Assembly (NCBI RefSeq): GCF_042879035.1
Contig: NZ_JBIAOU010000025.1
Coordinates: 1 to 64,000, forward strand
Source of the DNA: Rhodococcus_G sp042879035
GTDB lineage: Bacteria > Actinomycetota > Actinomycetes > Mycobacteriales > Mycobacteriaceae
DNA: 64,000 nucleotides
Reading direction: 5' to 3'
The first letter of the stretch is position 1; the number at the start of each line of letters is the position of its first letter. The position numbers were made by a program, and so were the translations under genes. Of this stretch, positions 16,142 through 25,179 are shown piece by piece. Under the pieces are notes generated by a model that was not told where the DNA came from, did no database searches, and worked only from the letters and a program-made list of their open reading frames with translations.

Positions 16142-17512
16142 ATGGGTGAACACCAGTCGCGGGAGCCGGACGTCGGCACCGGCACATCACGGGACGACGA
16201 CGCGGCGCCGGCCCCGGCGCGCACGCCGGTCGCCCGCACACCGGTCACCGCGCCGCCGTTCGCGCGCAGGCGCGATCCCCGCGCGCCGCTGCCGGACGCG
16301 CTGCTGCGCCGCGTCAAGCAGTTCTCGGGACGGCTCTCGACGGAGGCGGTCGCCTCGATGCAGACCCAGTTGCCGTTCTTCGCCGACCTCGACGCGGACC
16401 AGCGGGCCAGTGTGCAGTTGCTGGTGCAGACGGCGGTCGTGAACTTCCTCGAGTGGCTGCAGAATCCCGCCGACAACGACATCCGGTTCAGCCTGGACGC
16501 CTTCCAGGTGATCCCCCAGGACCTGGCCCGGCGCCTGACGCTGCGGCAGACCGTCGACATGGTCCGGGTCGCGATGGAGTTCTTCGAACAGTGGCTGCCC
16601 GCCCTGGCCCGCAACGACCAACAGCTGATCGCGCTCACCGAGGCCGTGCTGCGGTACGGGCGGGAGCTCGGCTTCACCGCGGCGTCCGTGTACGCGAGTG
16701 CCGCCGAGTCCCGCGGCGCGTGGGACACCCGCCTGGAGGCTCTGGTCGTCGACGCCGTCGTCCGCGGCGACACCGGCCCCGACATGCTCTCGCGCGCCGC
16801 GACGCTGAACTGGGACGCCAACGCCCCGGCCACGGTGCTGGTCGGGACGCCTCCCCCGGACCAGGGCGTGTCGGTGGTCGGCACGGTGCACACGGTCGCG
16901 CAGCGCCACAATCGCGCGGCCCTCGCGGTGGTACAGGGTTCACGGCTGGTGGCGGTCGTCTCCGGCGACATCAAGCCGGCGCCGGAGAACCGTCCGTTCC
17001 TGGGTGATCTGCTCGCCACCTTCTCCCCCGGCCCGGTCGTGATCGGCCCGACCACGGGCACGTTGGGTGCCGCCCATTTCAGTGCGGTGGAGGCACTGGC
17101 CGGCATGGACGCGGTCGCGGGCTGGCGCGGCGCTCCGCGGCCGGTGCACGCGGGCGAACTTCTTCCCGAGCGCGCCCTGCTCGGCGACCGGGCTGCGCTC
17201 GAGGCGCTCAACGAGCACCTGGTGCGGCCGTTGCAGGCCGCCGGATCGGCGTTGGCGGACACCCTCGACGCCTACCTCGACTGCGGCGCAGCAGTCGAGA
17301 CATGTGCGCGTCAACTGTTCGTCCATCCAAATACCGTCCGATACCGCCTCAAGAAGATTGCGGAGATCACACGGCGGGATCCGACAAACCCGAGGGACGC
17401 GTACGTACTCCGAATCGCCGCAACGGTGGGCAGGCTGACTCAAACGCATCACGAACCGGTAAATCCCATCACTTCAGTCACATCCGGAACAGTTCGTCGG
17501 ATCGACCTGTAA
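16142..17512 (+). CDS. mabR: MabR-like PucR-family regulator of FAS-II genes
   Basis: The 456-residue protein has an N-terminal disordered, proline-rich stretch, a helical sensory region (residues about 60-220) and a C-terminal PucR-type helix-turn-helix, LDAYLDCGAAVETCARQLFVHPNTVRYRLKKI, at about residues 380-415. At this locus in M. tuberculosis (Rv2242, between aceE and fabD) the homologue MabR binds the fabD operon promoter and controls mycolate elongation genes. ATG 16142 is preferred over TTG 16133. The fabD gene follows after 128 bases with its own candidate operator. Confidence 0.88.
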   Translation: MGEHQSREPDVGTGTSRDDDAAPAPARTPVARTPVTAPPFARRRDPRAPLPDALLRRVKQFSGRLSTEAVASMQTQLPFFADLDADQRASVQLLVQTAVVNFLEWLQNPADNDIRFSLDAFQVIPQDLARRLTLRQTVDMVRVAMEFFEQWLPALARNDQQLIALTEAVLRYGRELGFTAASVYASAAESRGAWDTRLEALVVDAVVRGDTGPDMLSRAATLNWDANAPATVLVGTPPPDQGVSVVGTVHTVAQRHNRAALAVVQGSRLVAVVSGDIKPAPENRPFLGDLLATFSPGPVVIGPTTGTLGAAHFSAVEALAGMDAVAGWRGAPRPVHAGELLPERALLGDRAALEALNEHLVRPLQAAGSALADTLDAYLDCGAAVETCARQLFVHPNTVRYRLKKIAEITRRDPTNPRDAYVLRIAATVGRLTQTHHEPVNPITSVTSGTVRRIDL

Positions 17513-17551
17513 CGGACATACGTTCAAGTACGATGCTCCATCGCGACTAGC

Positions 17552-17575
17552 GTTTTTGTTGAAACCCTCCAAAAC
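17552..17575. promoter_or_regulatory. Candidate MabR operator upstream of fabD
   Basis: GTTTTTG (17552-17558) and CCAAAAC (17569-17575) form an inverted repeat with one mismatch and a 10-base spacer, 66 bases before the fabD start. From memory, the reported mycobacterial MabR site has TTTTGT-like arms with a similar spacing, so this is a reasonable candidate. A -10-like TACGAT lies at 17529-17534. Confidence 0.45.
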
Positions 17576-17640
17576 ACTTGTCGAAGGTTCATCGCCAACA
17601 ACACCCCATGAGATCGAGAGGACGGTGTTCCCTTATTCCT

Positions 17641-18549
17641 GTGATTGCGTTGCTCGCCCCCGGTCAGGGTTCCCAAACCCCCGGCATGCTCAGCCCCTGG
17701 CTCGAGCTGCCGGGCACAGCCGACCGCCTCGCCATCTGGTCCAAGGCCGCCGGCCTCGACCTCGCTCGGCTCGGTACCACCGCGACCGCGGAGGAGATCA
17801 CCGACACGGCGGTCACCCAGCCGCTCGTCGTGGCTGCCGCCCTGCTGGCGTTCGAGGAGCTCGACCGCCGCGGTCAGGTTCCGGCGGACCTCGTCGTCGC
17901 CGGACATTCGGTCGGTGAACTCGCGGCCGCGGCCATCGCCGGCATCATCTCGGCGGACGACGCCGTCGCGCTCGCCGCGCTGCGCGGCTCCGCCATGGCG
18001 AAGGCTTGCGCCCTCGAACCGACCGGCATGTCCGCCGTCCTCGGCGGCGACGAGACGGCGGTCCTCGAGCGTCTCGCCGCGCTCGACCTCGAGCCGGCCA
18101 ACCGCAATGCGGCCGGTCAGATCGTCGCCGCGGGCCAGCTCGACCGGCTCGAGGAACTGGCTGCCACCCCGCCGGAGAAGGCCCGCGTCCGCGCCCTTCC
18201 CGTCGCCGGCGCCTTCCACACCCGGTTCATGGCTCCCGCGCAGGACGCGGTCACCGAGGCGGCGGCGCGGATCGCGCCGCAGGACCCCACCCGCACCCTG
18301 CTGTCCAACGCCGACGGCCGGCCGGTCACGAGCGGCCAGGATGCACTCGACAAGCTCGCCGCCCAGGTCACCCGCCCCGTCCGGTGGGATCTGTGCAGCG
18401 GACACCTCCGTGACGCCGCGGTCTCCGCGGTCGTCGAACTCCCCCCGGCCGGGACGCTGGTCGGCATCGCGAAGCGCGAGATGAAGGGCACACCGACCCT
18501 CGCGCTCAAGACCCCGGGCGACCTCGACGGAGTCGCCGGACTCGGCTGA
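17641..18549 (+). CDS. fabD: Malonyl-CoA:ACP transacylase
   Basis: The 302-residue protein begins IALLAPGQGSQTPGM and carries the nucleophile motif VVAGHSVGELAAAA (serine near residue 90) and the catalytic histidine in PVAGAFHTRFM near residue 195. It loads malonate onto AcpM for FAS-II elongation. The GTG start at 17641 gives the same length and N-terminus as the mycobacterial protein; an in-frame ATG at 17608 would add eleven residues without family support. First gene of fabD-acpM-kasA-accD6. Confidence 0.95.
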   Translation: MIALLAPGQGSQTPGMLSPWLELPGTADRLAIWSKAAGLDLARLGTTATAEEITDTAVTQPLVVAAALLAFEELDRRGQVPADLVVAGHSVGELAAAAIAGIISADDAVALAALRGSAMAKACALEPTGMSAVLGGDETAVLERLAALDLEPANRNAAGQIVAAGQLDRLEELAATPPEKARVRALPVAGAFHTRFMAPAQDAVTEAAARIAPQDPTRTLLSNADGRPVTSGQDALDKLAAQVTRPVRWDLCSGHLRDAAVSAVVELPPAGTLVGIAKREMKGTPTLALKTPGDLDGVAGLG

Positions 18550-18671
18550 ACCGGACGCGCACCGGCACCGTTCTTCCCGACAGGGACCCCCACACTTGCA
18601 GGAGCCGACCGACGTCCGCGTCGTCGAATGCAGGACCAACAGGTAACACCAAACACGAAGGGAGCCACCCA

Positions 18672-18953
18672 GTGGCCAACAGCCAGGAAACGATCATCGC
18701 CGGTCTCGCGGAGATCATCGAAGAGGTCACCGGCATCGAGCCGTCCGAGGTGACCATCGAAAAGTCCTTCGTCGACGACCTCGACATCGACTCGCTCTCC
18801 ATGGTCGAGATCGCCGTCCAGACCGAGGACAAGTACGGCGTGAAGATCCCGGACGAGGATCTCGCGAGCCTGCGCACCGTCGGTGACGCCGTCACGTACA
18901 TCCAGAAGCTCGAGGCCGAGGGCGTCCAGACCGGCTCCGCCGACAGCGAGTGA
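18672..18953 (+). CDS. acpM: Meromycolate-type acyl carrier protein AcpM
   Basis: A 93-residue acidic acyl carrier protein with the phosphopantetheine site DDLDIDSLSMVE (serine at residue 41). It is longer than bacterial AcpP (about 78 residues); the C-terminal extension EAEGVQTGSADSE resembles the extended tail of mycobacterial AcpM, though shorter. The GTG start at 18672 has AAGGGAGCC upstream. Its stop overlaps the kasA start (GTGA), so translation of the two is coupled. Confidence 0.94.
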   Translation: MANSQETIIAGLAEIIEEVTGIEPSEVTIEKSFVDDLDIDSLSMVEIAVQTEDKYGVKIPDEDLASLRTVGDAVTYIQKLEAEGVQTGSADSE

Positions 18954-20203
18954 GCCCCGACGTGTCCTCCACCTCTCCCCGGACGTTGCCCAACGTCGTC
19001 GTCACCAGCCTTGCTGCTACGACGTCACTCGCTGGTGACGTGGATGCCACGTGGAAGTCCCTGCTCGCCGGTGAGAGCGGTATCGACACCCTGACCGGCT
19101 TCGTCGACGAGTTCGACCTCCCGGTCCGGATCGGCGGCAAGCTCAAGGTCAGCCCCGACGAGGGGCTTTCCCGCGTCGAGGTCCGGCGGATGAGCTTCGC
19201 CGAGCGCGTCGCGCTGACCCTGGGCCGCGCCGCATGGCAGAACGCGGGCAGCCCGGAGGTCGACAACGACCGCCTCGGTGTCGTGATCGGCACCGGCCTC
19301 GGCGGCGGTGAGGCACTGATCGACTCGGTCGACAAGCTGCGCGAAGGCGGTTACCGGAAGGTGTCCCCGTTCGCCGTGCAGATGGTGATGCCGAACGGGC
19401 CGGCCGCGACGGTCGGTCTCGAGTACGGTGCCCGCGCCGGCGTGATCACCCCCGTCTCCGCCTGTTCGTCGGGTTCGGAGGCGATCGCCCATGCGTACCG
19501 GATGATCGCGCTCGGTGACGCCGACATGGTGATCACGGGTGGTGTCGAGGGACAGCTCGACGCCGTCGCGACGGCCAGCTTCGCGATGATGCGCGCGCTG
19601 AGCACGCGCAACGACGACCCGAAGGGGGCGTCGCGGCCGTTCGACAAGGATCGCGACGGATTCGTGTTCGGCGAGGCCGGCGCGATGATGATCCTCGAAA
19701 CCGAGGAGCACGCGAAGGCACGCGGTGCCACCATCCACGCACGGCTGCTGGGTGCCGGCATCACCTCGGACGGGTATCACATCGTGGCTCCGCACCCCCA
19801 GGGCACCGGAGCGGCGCGGGCGATGACCCGCGCCATCCAGTCCGCGGGACTGTCGAAGTCCGACATCTCGTTCGTGAACGCGCACGCGACCGCCACGCCG
19901 ATCGGCGACACCGCCGAGGCGCTGGCCATCAACGCCGCGGTCGGCAACCACGCCGCCGTGTACGCGCCGAAGTCCGCGCTCGGGCACTCGATCGGCGCCG
20001 TCGGTGCGCTCGAGGCAGTGCTCACGGTCCTGAGTGTGCGTGACGGGGTCATTCCCCCCACGCTCAATCTCGAGAACCAGGATCCAGAGATCGACCTGGA
20101 CGTCGTCAAGGGTGAAGCCCGTTACGGCCAGATCGATTTCGCCATCAACAACTCGTTCGGGTTCGGTGGGCACAACGTTGCGCTCGCCTTCGGCCGCGCC
20201 TGA
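18950..20203 (+). CDS. kasA: Beta-ketoacyl-ACP synthase, KasA-type
   Basis: The 417-residue KAS II family enzyme has the catalytic triad in order: cysteine in TPVSACSSGSEA (about residue 173), histidine in NAHATATPIGDTAEA (about 313) and histidine in NNSFGFGGHN (about 407). It extends AcpM-bound acyl chains with malonyl-AcpM. Mycobacteria have kasA and kasB in tandem here; this operon has only one, followed directly by accD6, consistent with shorter mycolates in Rhodococcus and Nocardia. The GTG start overlaps the acpM stop by four bases. Confidence 0.95.
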   Translation: MSPDVSSTSPRTLPNVVVTSLAATTSLAGDVDATWKSLLAGESGIDTLTGFVDEFDLPVRIGGKLKVSPDEGLSRVEVRRMSFAERVALTLGRAAWQNAGSPEVDNDRLGVVIGTGLGGGEALIDSVDKLREGGYRKVSPFAVQMVMPNGPAATVGLEYGARAGVITPVSACSSGSEAIAHAYRMIALGDADMVITGGVEGQLDAVATASFAMMRALSTRNDDPKGASRPFDKDRDGFVFGEAGAMMILETEEHAKARGATIHARLLGAGITSDGYHIVAPHPQGTGAARAMTRAIQSAGLSKSDISFVNAHATATPIGDTAEALAINAAVGNHAAVYAPKSALGHSIGAVGALEAVLTVLSVRDGVIPPTLNLENQDPEIDLDVVKGEARYGQIDFAINNSFGFGGHNVALAFGRA

Positions 20204-20301
20204 CGGGTCGGCTCGAAGTTCGACGGTGAGGGGTCCGGAAGAGTCCAGGGCCCCTCACCCACCGCCCATAGTCTGCGGCTCGAAGTGGAGGAAGACCGGC
20301 G

Positions 20302-21735
20302 ATGACGATTGTTGATCCGATCACCAGACCCGATACGCAGCTCGATCCCCGCGATCCCCTGGCCCGCCTCGAGAAACTGTTCGACGCCGGCACCACCACG
20401 CCCCTGCATCCCCGAGACAAGTCCGGCGTCCTCGCCGCGTCCGGCGAGATCGACGGCGTCCGCACCATTGCCTACTGCTCCGACGCGACCGTGATGGGCG
20501 GCGCCATGGGAGTGGAGGGCTGCACGCACATCGTCGCGGCGATCGACACCGCGATCGCCGATCGGGTTCCGATCGTCGGCGTGTGGCATTCGGGCGGGGC
20601 CCGGCTGGCGGAGGGCGTCGAAGCCCTGCACGCCGTCGGCCTCGTGTTCGAGGCCATGGTCCGCGCGTCCGGCCTGATCCCCCAGATTTCCGTCGTCCTC
20701 GGCTTCGCGGCCGGCGGCGCCGCCTACGGCCCCGCGTTGACCGATGTCGTGATCATGGCGCCGGAGGGCCGGGTGTTCGTCACCGGTCCCGACGTGGTCC
20801 GTTCGGTGACCGGCGAGCAGGTCGACATGGAGTCCCTCGGCGGCCCCGCGACCCACACCAAGAAGTCCGGTGTCGCACACATCGCCGCGCACGACGAGCT
20901 CGACGCCTTGCACCGGGCGCGGCGGCTGGTGTCGATGATCGCCGACCAGGGTGAGTTCGACCTGGACGTCGCACGCCGCGGCGACACCGACCTGCGCGCC
21001 CTGATGCCTGAGTCGGCCAAGCGCGCCTACGACGTCCGCCCGATCGTGCACGAGCTGCTCGACAACGTCGACGGCGAATCCACTCTCGAAGAGCTGCAAG
21101 GCAACTGGGCCCGCAGCATCGTCACCGGCATCGGCCGGCTCGGCGGCCGCACCGTCGGGGTGATCGCGAACAACCCGTTGCGGCTCGGCGGCTGCCTGAA
21201 CTCGGAGAGCGCCGAGAAGGCGGCCCGCTTCGTGCGGATGTGCAACGCGTTCGGTATCCCGCTGGTCGTCGTCGTCGACGTGCCCGGGTACCTGCCCGGT
21301 GTCAGCCAGGAATGGGAGGGGGTGGTGCGACGCGGCGCGAAGCTGCTGCACGCCTTCGCCGAGGCGACGGTCCCCCGCGTCACCCTGGTGACCCGCAAGA
21401 TCTACGGCGGCGCCTACATCGCGATGAACTCGCGCGCGCTCGGCGCCACCGCCGTCTTCGCGTGGCCGGAAGCCGAGGTCGCCGTGATGGGCGCGAAGGC
21501 CGCCGTCGGCATCCTGCACAAGCGGGCCCTCGCCGCGGCCCCCGAGGAGGAGCGGGAGGCCATGCACGACCGGCTCGCCGCCGAACACGAGGCGATCGCC
21601 GGCGGCGTCGGTCGCGCCATCTCCATCGGTGTGGTCGACGAGATCATCGACCCGGCGCACACGCGCAGCCTGCTCACCGCCGCCCTCGCGGCAGCCCCGG
21701 CGCGGCGCGGGCAGCACAAGAACATTCCGCTGTGA
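20302..21735 (+). CDS. accD6: Acetyl/propionyl-CoA carboxylase carboxyltransferase beta subunit AccD6
   Basis: The 477-residue protein is a biotin-dependent carboxyltransferase: an N-terminal crotonase-like half with VWHSGGARLAEGVEALH and LGFAAGGAAYGPALTD, and a C-terminal half with VVVVDVPGYLPGVSQEWEGVVRRGAKLLHAFAEATVPRVTLVTRKIYGGAYIAM. AccD6 supplies malonyl-CoA for FAS-II together with a biotinylated alpha subunit encoded elsewhere. It ends the fabD operon and is followed by a perfect hairpin terminator. Confidence 0.95.
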   Translation: MTIVDPITRPDTQLDPRDPLARLEKLFDAGTTTPLHPRDKSGVLAASGEIDGVRTIAYCSDATVMGGAMGVEGCTHIVAAIDTAIADRVPIVGVWHSGGARLAEGVEALHAVGLVFEAMVRASGLIPQISVVLGFAAGGAAYGPALTDVVIMAPEGRVFVTGPDVVRSVTGEQVDMESLGGPATHTKKSGVAHIAAHDELDALHRARRLVSMIADQGEFDLDVARRGDTDLRALMPESAKRAYDVRPIVHELLDNVDGESTLEELQGNWARSIVTGIGRLGGRTVGVIANNPLRLGGCLNSESAEKAARFVRMCNAFGIPLVVVVDVPGYLPGVSQEWEGVVRRGAKLLHAFAEATVPRVTLVTRKIYGGAYIAMNSRALGATAVFAWPEAEVAVMGAKAAVGILHKRALAAAPEEEREAMHDRLAAEHEAIAGGVGRAISIGVVDEIIDPAHTRSLLTAALAAAPARRGQHKNIPL

Positions 21736-21758
21736 ACTGACGCCGACGGCAGCACGAG

Positions 21759-21790
21759 AAGAGCCCCCGACCTGCAGGTCGGGGGCTCTT
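21759..21790. terminator. Terminator of the FAS-II operon and cspA
   Basis: A perfect 32-base palindrome (16-base arms meeting at 21774/21775) beginning AAGAGCCCCCGACC, 24 bases after accD6 and 34 bases before the cspA stop on the other strand. AA precedes and TT follows the GC stem, so it can work in both directions. Confidence 0.85.
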
Positions 21791-21823
21791 CCGTTGCCGG
21801 TGGAGTTCACCGGCGGTGCGGCG

Positions 21824-22027
21824 TCAGACTGCGCGGACGTCAGTCGCCTGCGGGCCCTTGGCGCCCTGGGACACCTCGAACTCGACGCGCTGGTTCTCTT
21901 CGAGGTTCTTGAAGCCGGAACCGGAGATCTCGGAGTAGTGGACGAACACGTCCGGTCCCCCGTTCTCCTGCGCGATGAAGCCGAAGCCCTTCTCCGCGTT
22001 GAACCACTTGACTGTTCCCTGTGCCAT
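21824..22027 (-). CDS. cspA: Cold shock protein
   Basis: A 67-residue CspA-family protein with RNP1 GFGFI and RNP2 VFVHY motifs in the opening MAQGTVKWFNAEKGFGFIAQ and following DVFVHYSEI. It binds single-stranded RNA and DNA as a chaperone. The start is preceded by AAAGGGAG. Upstream is a gene-free stretch of 284 bases that probably includes the long 5' untranslated region usual for cold-shock messages. It converges on accD6 through a shared terminator. Confidence 0.95.
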   Translation of the reverse strand: MAQGTVKWFNAEKGFGFIAQENGGPDVFVHYSEISGSGFKNLEENQRVEFEVSQGAKGPQATDVRAV

Positions 22028-22311
22028 CGAAACTCCCTTTCAGGGCTGGCCGGACCACGCTGTGTGGACCGGGGCCGGTTTCAAGACGCAACGCGACGTC
22101 TCCAGACCACTGAAATCCAGGGAACCTGAAGGGCTGCACGGCGCCCGCAACACTGTTTCCTTGCGAGCGTGCAGATTGGTACACAAACACACAAAAACTT
22201 ACGGCCGTCTCTTCCAACGCACCGACCGCCCGAATGATTCCCGCCCGCGCGACGAGGGTCACGGCCGCGCGAAGGTGACGGACCCGAGAACGATCACGGC
22301 TCCATCGTGGA
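22028..22311. other. Gene-free interval, probable cspA leader region
   Basis: No coding sequence is supportable here. The stretch between the DUF3145 stop and the cspA start is the likely promoter and long untranslated leader of cspA. I found no riboswitch-like structure I could defend. Confidence 0.4.
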
Positions 22312-22830
22312 CTACCCGACGTTGCGGTGCAGCCAGGTCACCTCGGCGCCCTCACCGCCGAGCCGGTACGGCTCGAGTTCCGCGTCCCACGCGGAGCCGA
22401 GGGCGTGTTCGAGTTCCCCCGCGAGGGAAGCGGATCCGCCGTGCTCGGCGATCAGCGCACGCAACCGCATCTCGCCGAGGATGACATCGCCGTTCGCGCT
22501 CATCGACCCGTGCCACAGCCCGAGTCCCGGCGCGTGGCAGTAGCGTTCCCCGTCGACGCCGTCGCTGGGGTCCTCGGTGACCTCGAACCGCAGCATCGGC
22601 CAGGCCCGCAGCGCGTTGACCAGGCGGGCGCCGGTACCGACCCGTCCCACCCAGTCGGTGCTCGCGCGCAGCTGACCCGGCGATGCGGGTTGCGAGGTCC
22701 ACTTGAGGTTCGCCTTGCAGTCGAGGGTGGCCGCCAGTGCCCACTCGATGTGCGGGCAGAGCGCTGCTGGCGACGAGTGCACGTGAAGCACACCGCTCGT
22801 CGCATCGGCGAACTGATTCAATGCGCGCAC
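22312..22830 (-). CDS. DUF3145 family protein
   Basis: The 172-residue product is typical of DUF3145, an actinobacteria-specific family: LHVHSSPAALCPHIEWALAATL near the N-terminus, then WTSQPASPGQLRASTDWVG, WPMLRFEVTEDPS and the C-terminal LGSAWDAELEPYRLGGEGAEV. No function is known. The GTG start at 22830 has an ideal GGAGGT five bases upstream, and longer in-frame starts lack one. Confidence 0.88.
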   Translation of the reverse strand: MRALNQFADATSGVLHVHSSPAALCPHIEWALAATLDCKANLKWTSQPASPGQLRASTDWVGRVGTGARLVNALRAWPMLRFEVTEDPSDGVDGERYCHAPGLGLWHGSMSANGDVILGEMRLRALIAEHGGSASLAGELEHALGSAWDAELEPYRLGGEGAEVTWLHRNVG

Positions 22831-22955
22831 AAGGCACCTCCACCTTCGACGAGGGTCGTCTTCCCCAACGGCCTCTGCCGACACGCACCTTGCTTCGCGG
22901 TAACAGTGTGCCCCGAGTGCACGGTGATGCGCCAGTTGTAGGAGAGGTTCTCTGG

Positions 22956-23771
22956 TCAGCGGCCCCCGAACTCGGCCAGAACCCCGTCGCTGAGCGGCGG
23001 CCACGCCTGCTTGGCCCAGTCGCCGAAGTCGCGGTCGGCCAGTGCCGCGCACGCGAGTTCGCGGGCGGGATCGACCCAGAGGAAGGTGCCCGACTGGCCG
23101 AAGTGGCCGTAGGTGGCGGCGGAGTTCGACGACCCGGTCCAGTGCGGCGACTTCGTCCCCTTGATCTCGAATCCCAGCCCCCAGTCGTTGGGACGCTGCC
23201 GGCCGTATCCGGGCAGCAGGCCGTCGAGACCGGGGTACTGCACGGTCGTCGCGTCGGCCAGGGTTTCCGACGACAGCAGCCGTGGCCGCAGCAGCTCGGC
23301 GGCGAACAGTGCAAGGTCGGCGACCGTGGACCGGGCGCCGTGGCCCGCGGGGCCGGCCAGGACCGTGTCGGCCATGCCGAGGGGCTCGAACACCGCCTGG
23401 CGCAGGTAGTCCGGGAAATCGATACCCGACTCGGACCCCACGAGATCGGCGAGCACCTCGAATCCGGCACTCGAGTAGATCCGCTTGGTGCCCGGCTCGG
23501 CCTGCACCGTGTGGTCGGCGAACGCGATCCCGGACGCGTGGGCCAGCAGGTGCCGCACCGTCGCGCCGGGCGGGCCCGCCGGCCGGTCCAGCTCGACCGC
23601 GCCCTCCTCGACCGCGACCAGCACCCCGTATGCGACGAGCGGCTTGGTCACCGACGCCAACGCGAACACCCGACCCTGCTCACCGGCGGCGCCGAGCGTG
23701 CCGTCCGGGCCGATCACCACGGCGGCGGAGTTGTCGACAGGCCAGTGGGCGATCGCATCGAGACTGTGCAC
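22956..23771 (-). CDS. Serine hydrolase, class C beta-lactamase-like
   Basis: The 271-residue protein has the penicillin-binding fold of the beta-lactamase/esterase group: the SxxK motif in ALASVTKPLVAYG near residue 40, IYSSAGFEVLADLV as the YxN-equivalent (here Y-S-S), and HFGQSGTFLWVD as the KTG-equivalent. No signal peptide is seen, so it is probably a cytoplasmic esterase or amidase rather than a secreted beta-lactamase. The start is GTG 23771. Same orientation as DUF3145, 125 bases upstream of it. Confidence 0.85.
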   Translation of the reverse strand: MHSLDAIAHWPVDNSAAVVIGPDGTLGAAGEQGRVFALASVTKPLVAYGVLVAVEEGAVELDRPAGPPGATVRHLLAHASGIAFADHTVQAEPGTKRIYSSAGFEVLADLVGSESGIDFPDYLRQAVFEPLGMADTVLAGPAGHGARSTVADLALFAAELLRPRLLSSETLADATTVQYPGLDGLLPGYGRQRPNDWGLGFEIKGTKSPHWTGSSNSAATYGHFGQSGTFLWVDPARELACAALADRDFGDWAKQAWPPLSDGVLAEFGGR

Positions 23772-23859
23772 CGGAACAGCCTACGAGACCGTGCCCCCGG
23801 TCGACCCGGCCAGGCCGGGCCATCCGAACGGGAGGCCCGGCCCGCGGGAGGTCGCGCTG

Positions 23860-24990
23860 TCAGCGATCGGCGTCGGTGTAGCGGATGATGCCGCGAATGT
23901 TCTTGCCGTCGAGCATGTCCTGGTAGCCGTCGTTGATCTGCCCGAGGCTGTAGGTGGTGGTGATCATGTCCTGCAGGTTCAGCTGGCCCGACGTGTAGAG
24001 GTCGAGCAGCATCGGGATCTCGTGCCGCGGGTTGGACCCACCGAAGACGTTGCCCTTGAGGGTTTTCTGCAGCATGGCGAACAGGAAGAGGTTCATCTTC
24101 ACGTCCATGTCGGACATCCTGCCCATCGAGGTGACCACGCAGGTGCCACCCTTCGCGGTGAGCGTCAGCGCGGGATCGATCACGGCGCCGTCCATCTCGC
24201 CCATCGTCAGGATCACCTTGTCGGCCATCGTTCCCCTCGTCAGCTCCATGACCGGGACGATGGCCTCCTCGAGGCTCGCGTAGGCGTGCGTGGCACCGAA
24301 CTTGAGTGCCTGCTCGCGCTTGAAGGCGACGGGGTCGATCGCGATGACGTGACGTGCACCCGAGACGACGGCGCCCTGCAGCGCGGCGGTCCCGACGCCC
24401 CCGACGCCGACGATCGCGACGGTGTCACCGGCCCGGACCTGGGCCACGTTGGTCGACGAACCCCAGCCGGTGGTGACCCCGCAGCCGACGAGGGCGGCGA
24501 CCTCGAACGGGATCGACTCGTCGATCCTGACCGCGGAGGTCTCGTGCACGGTCATGTACGGGGAGAAGGTTCCGAGCAGGCACATCGGTATGACGTTCTC
24601 GCCGGCCGCGGTCTGGATGCGGAACGAGCCGTCCGAGATGGATTCGCCGGTGAGCAGTCCCATGCCGAGGTCGCACAGGTTCTGGTGCCCCTGGGAACAC
24701 GGGTCGCAGACGCCGCAGGACGGGATGAACGACAGGACGACGTGATCCCCCTCCTTCAGGGTCTTCACGCCGGGACCGACCTTGGTGACGACACCGGCGC
24801 CCTCGTGGCCGCCCATCACCGGGTAGGACGGCATCGGCGTTGCGCCCGTGACGATGTGGTGGTCGGAATGGCACATGCCGGCGACCTCCATCCGGATCTG
24901 GACCTCGCCGCCGCGGGGATCGCCGATCTCGATCTCCTCGATCGACCAGGGCTCGTTGATTCCCCGCAGGAGCGCGCCTTTTGTCTTCAT
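23860..24990 (-). CDS. NDMA-dependent-type zinc alcohol dehydrogenase
   Basis: The 376-residue medium-chain dehydrogenase begins MKTKGALLRGINEPWSIEEI, as NDMA-dependent alcohol dehydrogenases of actinomycetes do. The catalytic zinc site is CHSDHH and GGHEGAG; the structural zinc lobe is SCGVCDPCSQGHQNLCD. The nucleotide site is VAIVGVGGVGTAA. Such enzymes hold NADH tightly and use an unknown redox partner, often mycofactocin. The ATG at 24990 is chosen by homology over an upstream ATG that would add ten residues. It stands alone. Confidence 0.85.
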   Translation of the reverse strand: MKTKGALLRGINEPWSIEEIEIGDPRGGEVQIRMEVAGMCHSDHHIVTGATPMPSYPVMGGHEGAGVVTKVGPGVKTLKEGDHVVLSFIPSCGVCDPCSQGHQNLCDLGMGLLTGESISDGSFRIQTAAGENVIPMCLLGTFSPYMTVHETSAVRIDESIPFEVAALVGCGVTTGWGSSTNVAQVRAGDTVAIVGVGGVGTAALQGAVVSGARHVIAIDPVAFKREQALKFGATHAYASLEEAIVPVMELTRGTMADKVILTMGEMDGAVIDPALTLTAKGGTCVVTSMGRMSDMDVKMNLFLFAMLQKTLKGNVFGGSNPRHEIPMLLDLYTSGQLNLQDMITTTYSLGQINDGYQDMLDGKNIRGIIRYTDADR

Positions 24991-25179
24991 CAGGTTCCGG
25001 CCTTTCGTCCGCGTCGACATCCCGTGATCGGGGTGACCCTGATCACAAGCGCACACGATAACCGCAACGGTTCCGATGTGTAACACGTTCTAGAAAGAAT
25101 TTCGTAACATGCCCTAACGGAGAGACGAAGATGCAGGCGAAGGCCGGTTACCGGCCCTACCGATCACCGGACGGACCGG

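Noticed and set aside
22956..23771. Secreted class C beta-lactamase conferring resistance
   Set aside because: There is no signal peptide, and the YxN and KTG positions are replaced (YSS, HFG), pointing to an esterase-like member.
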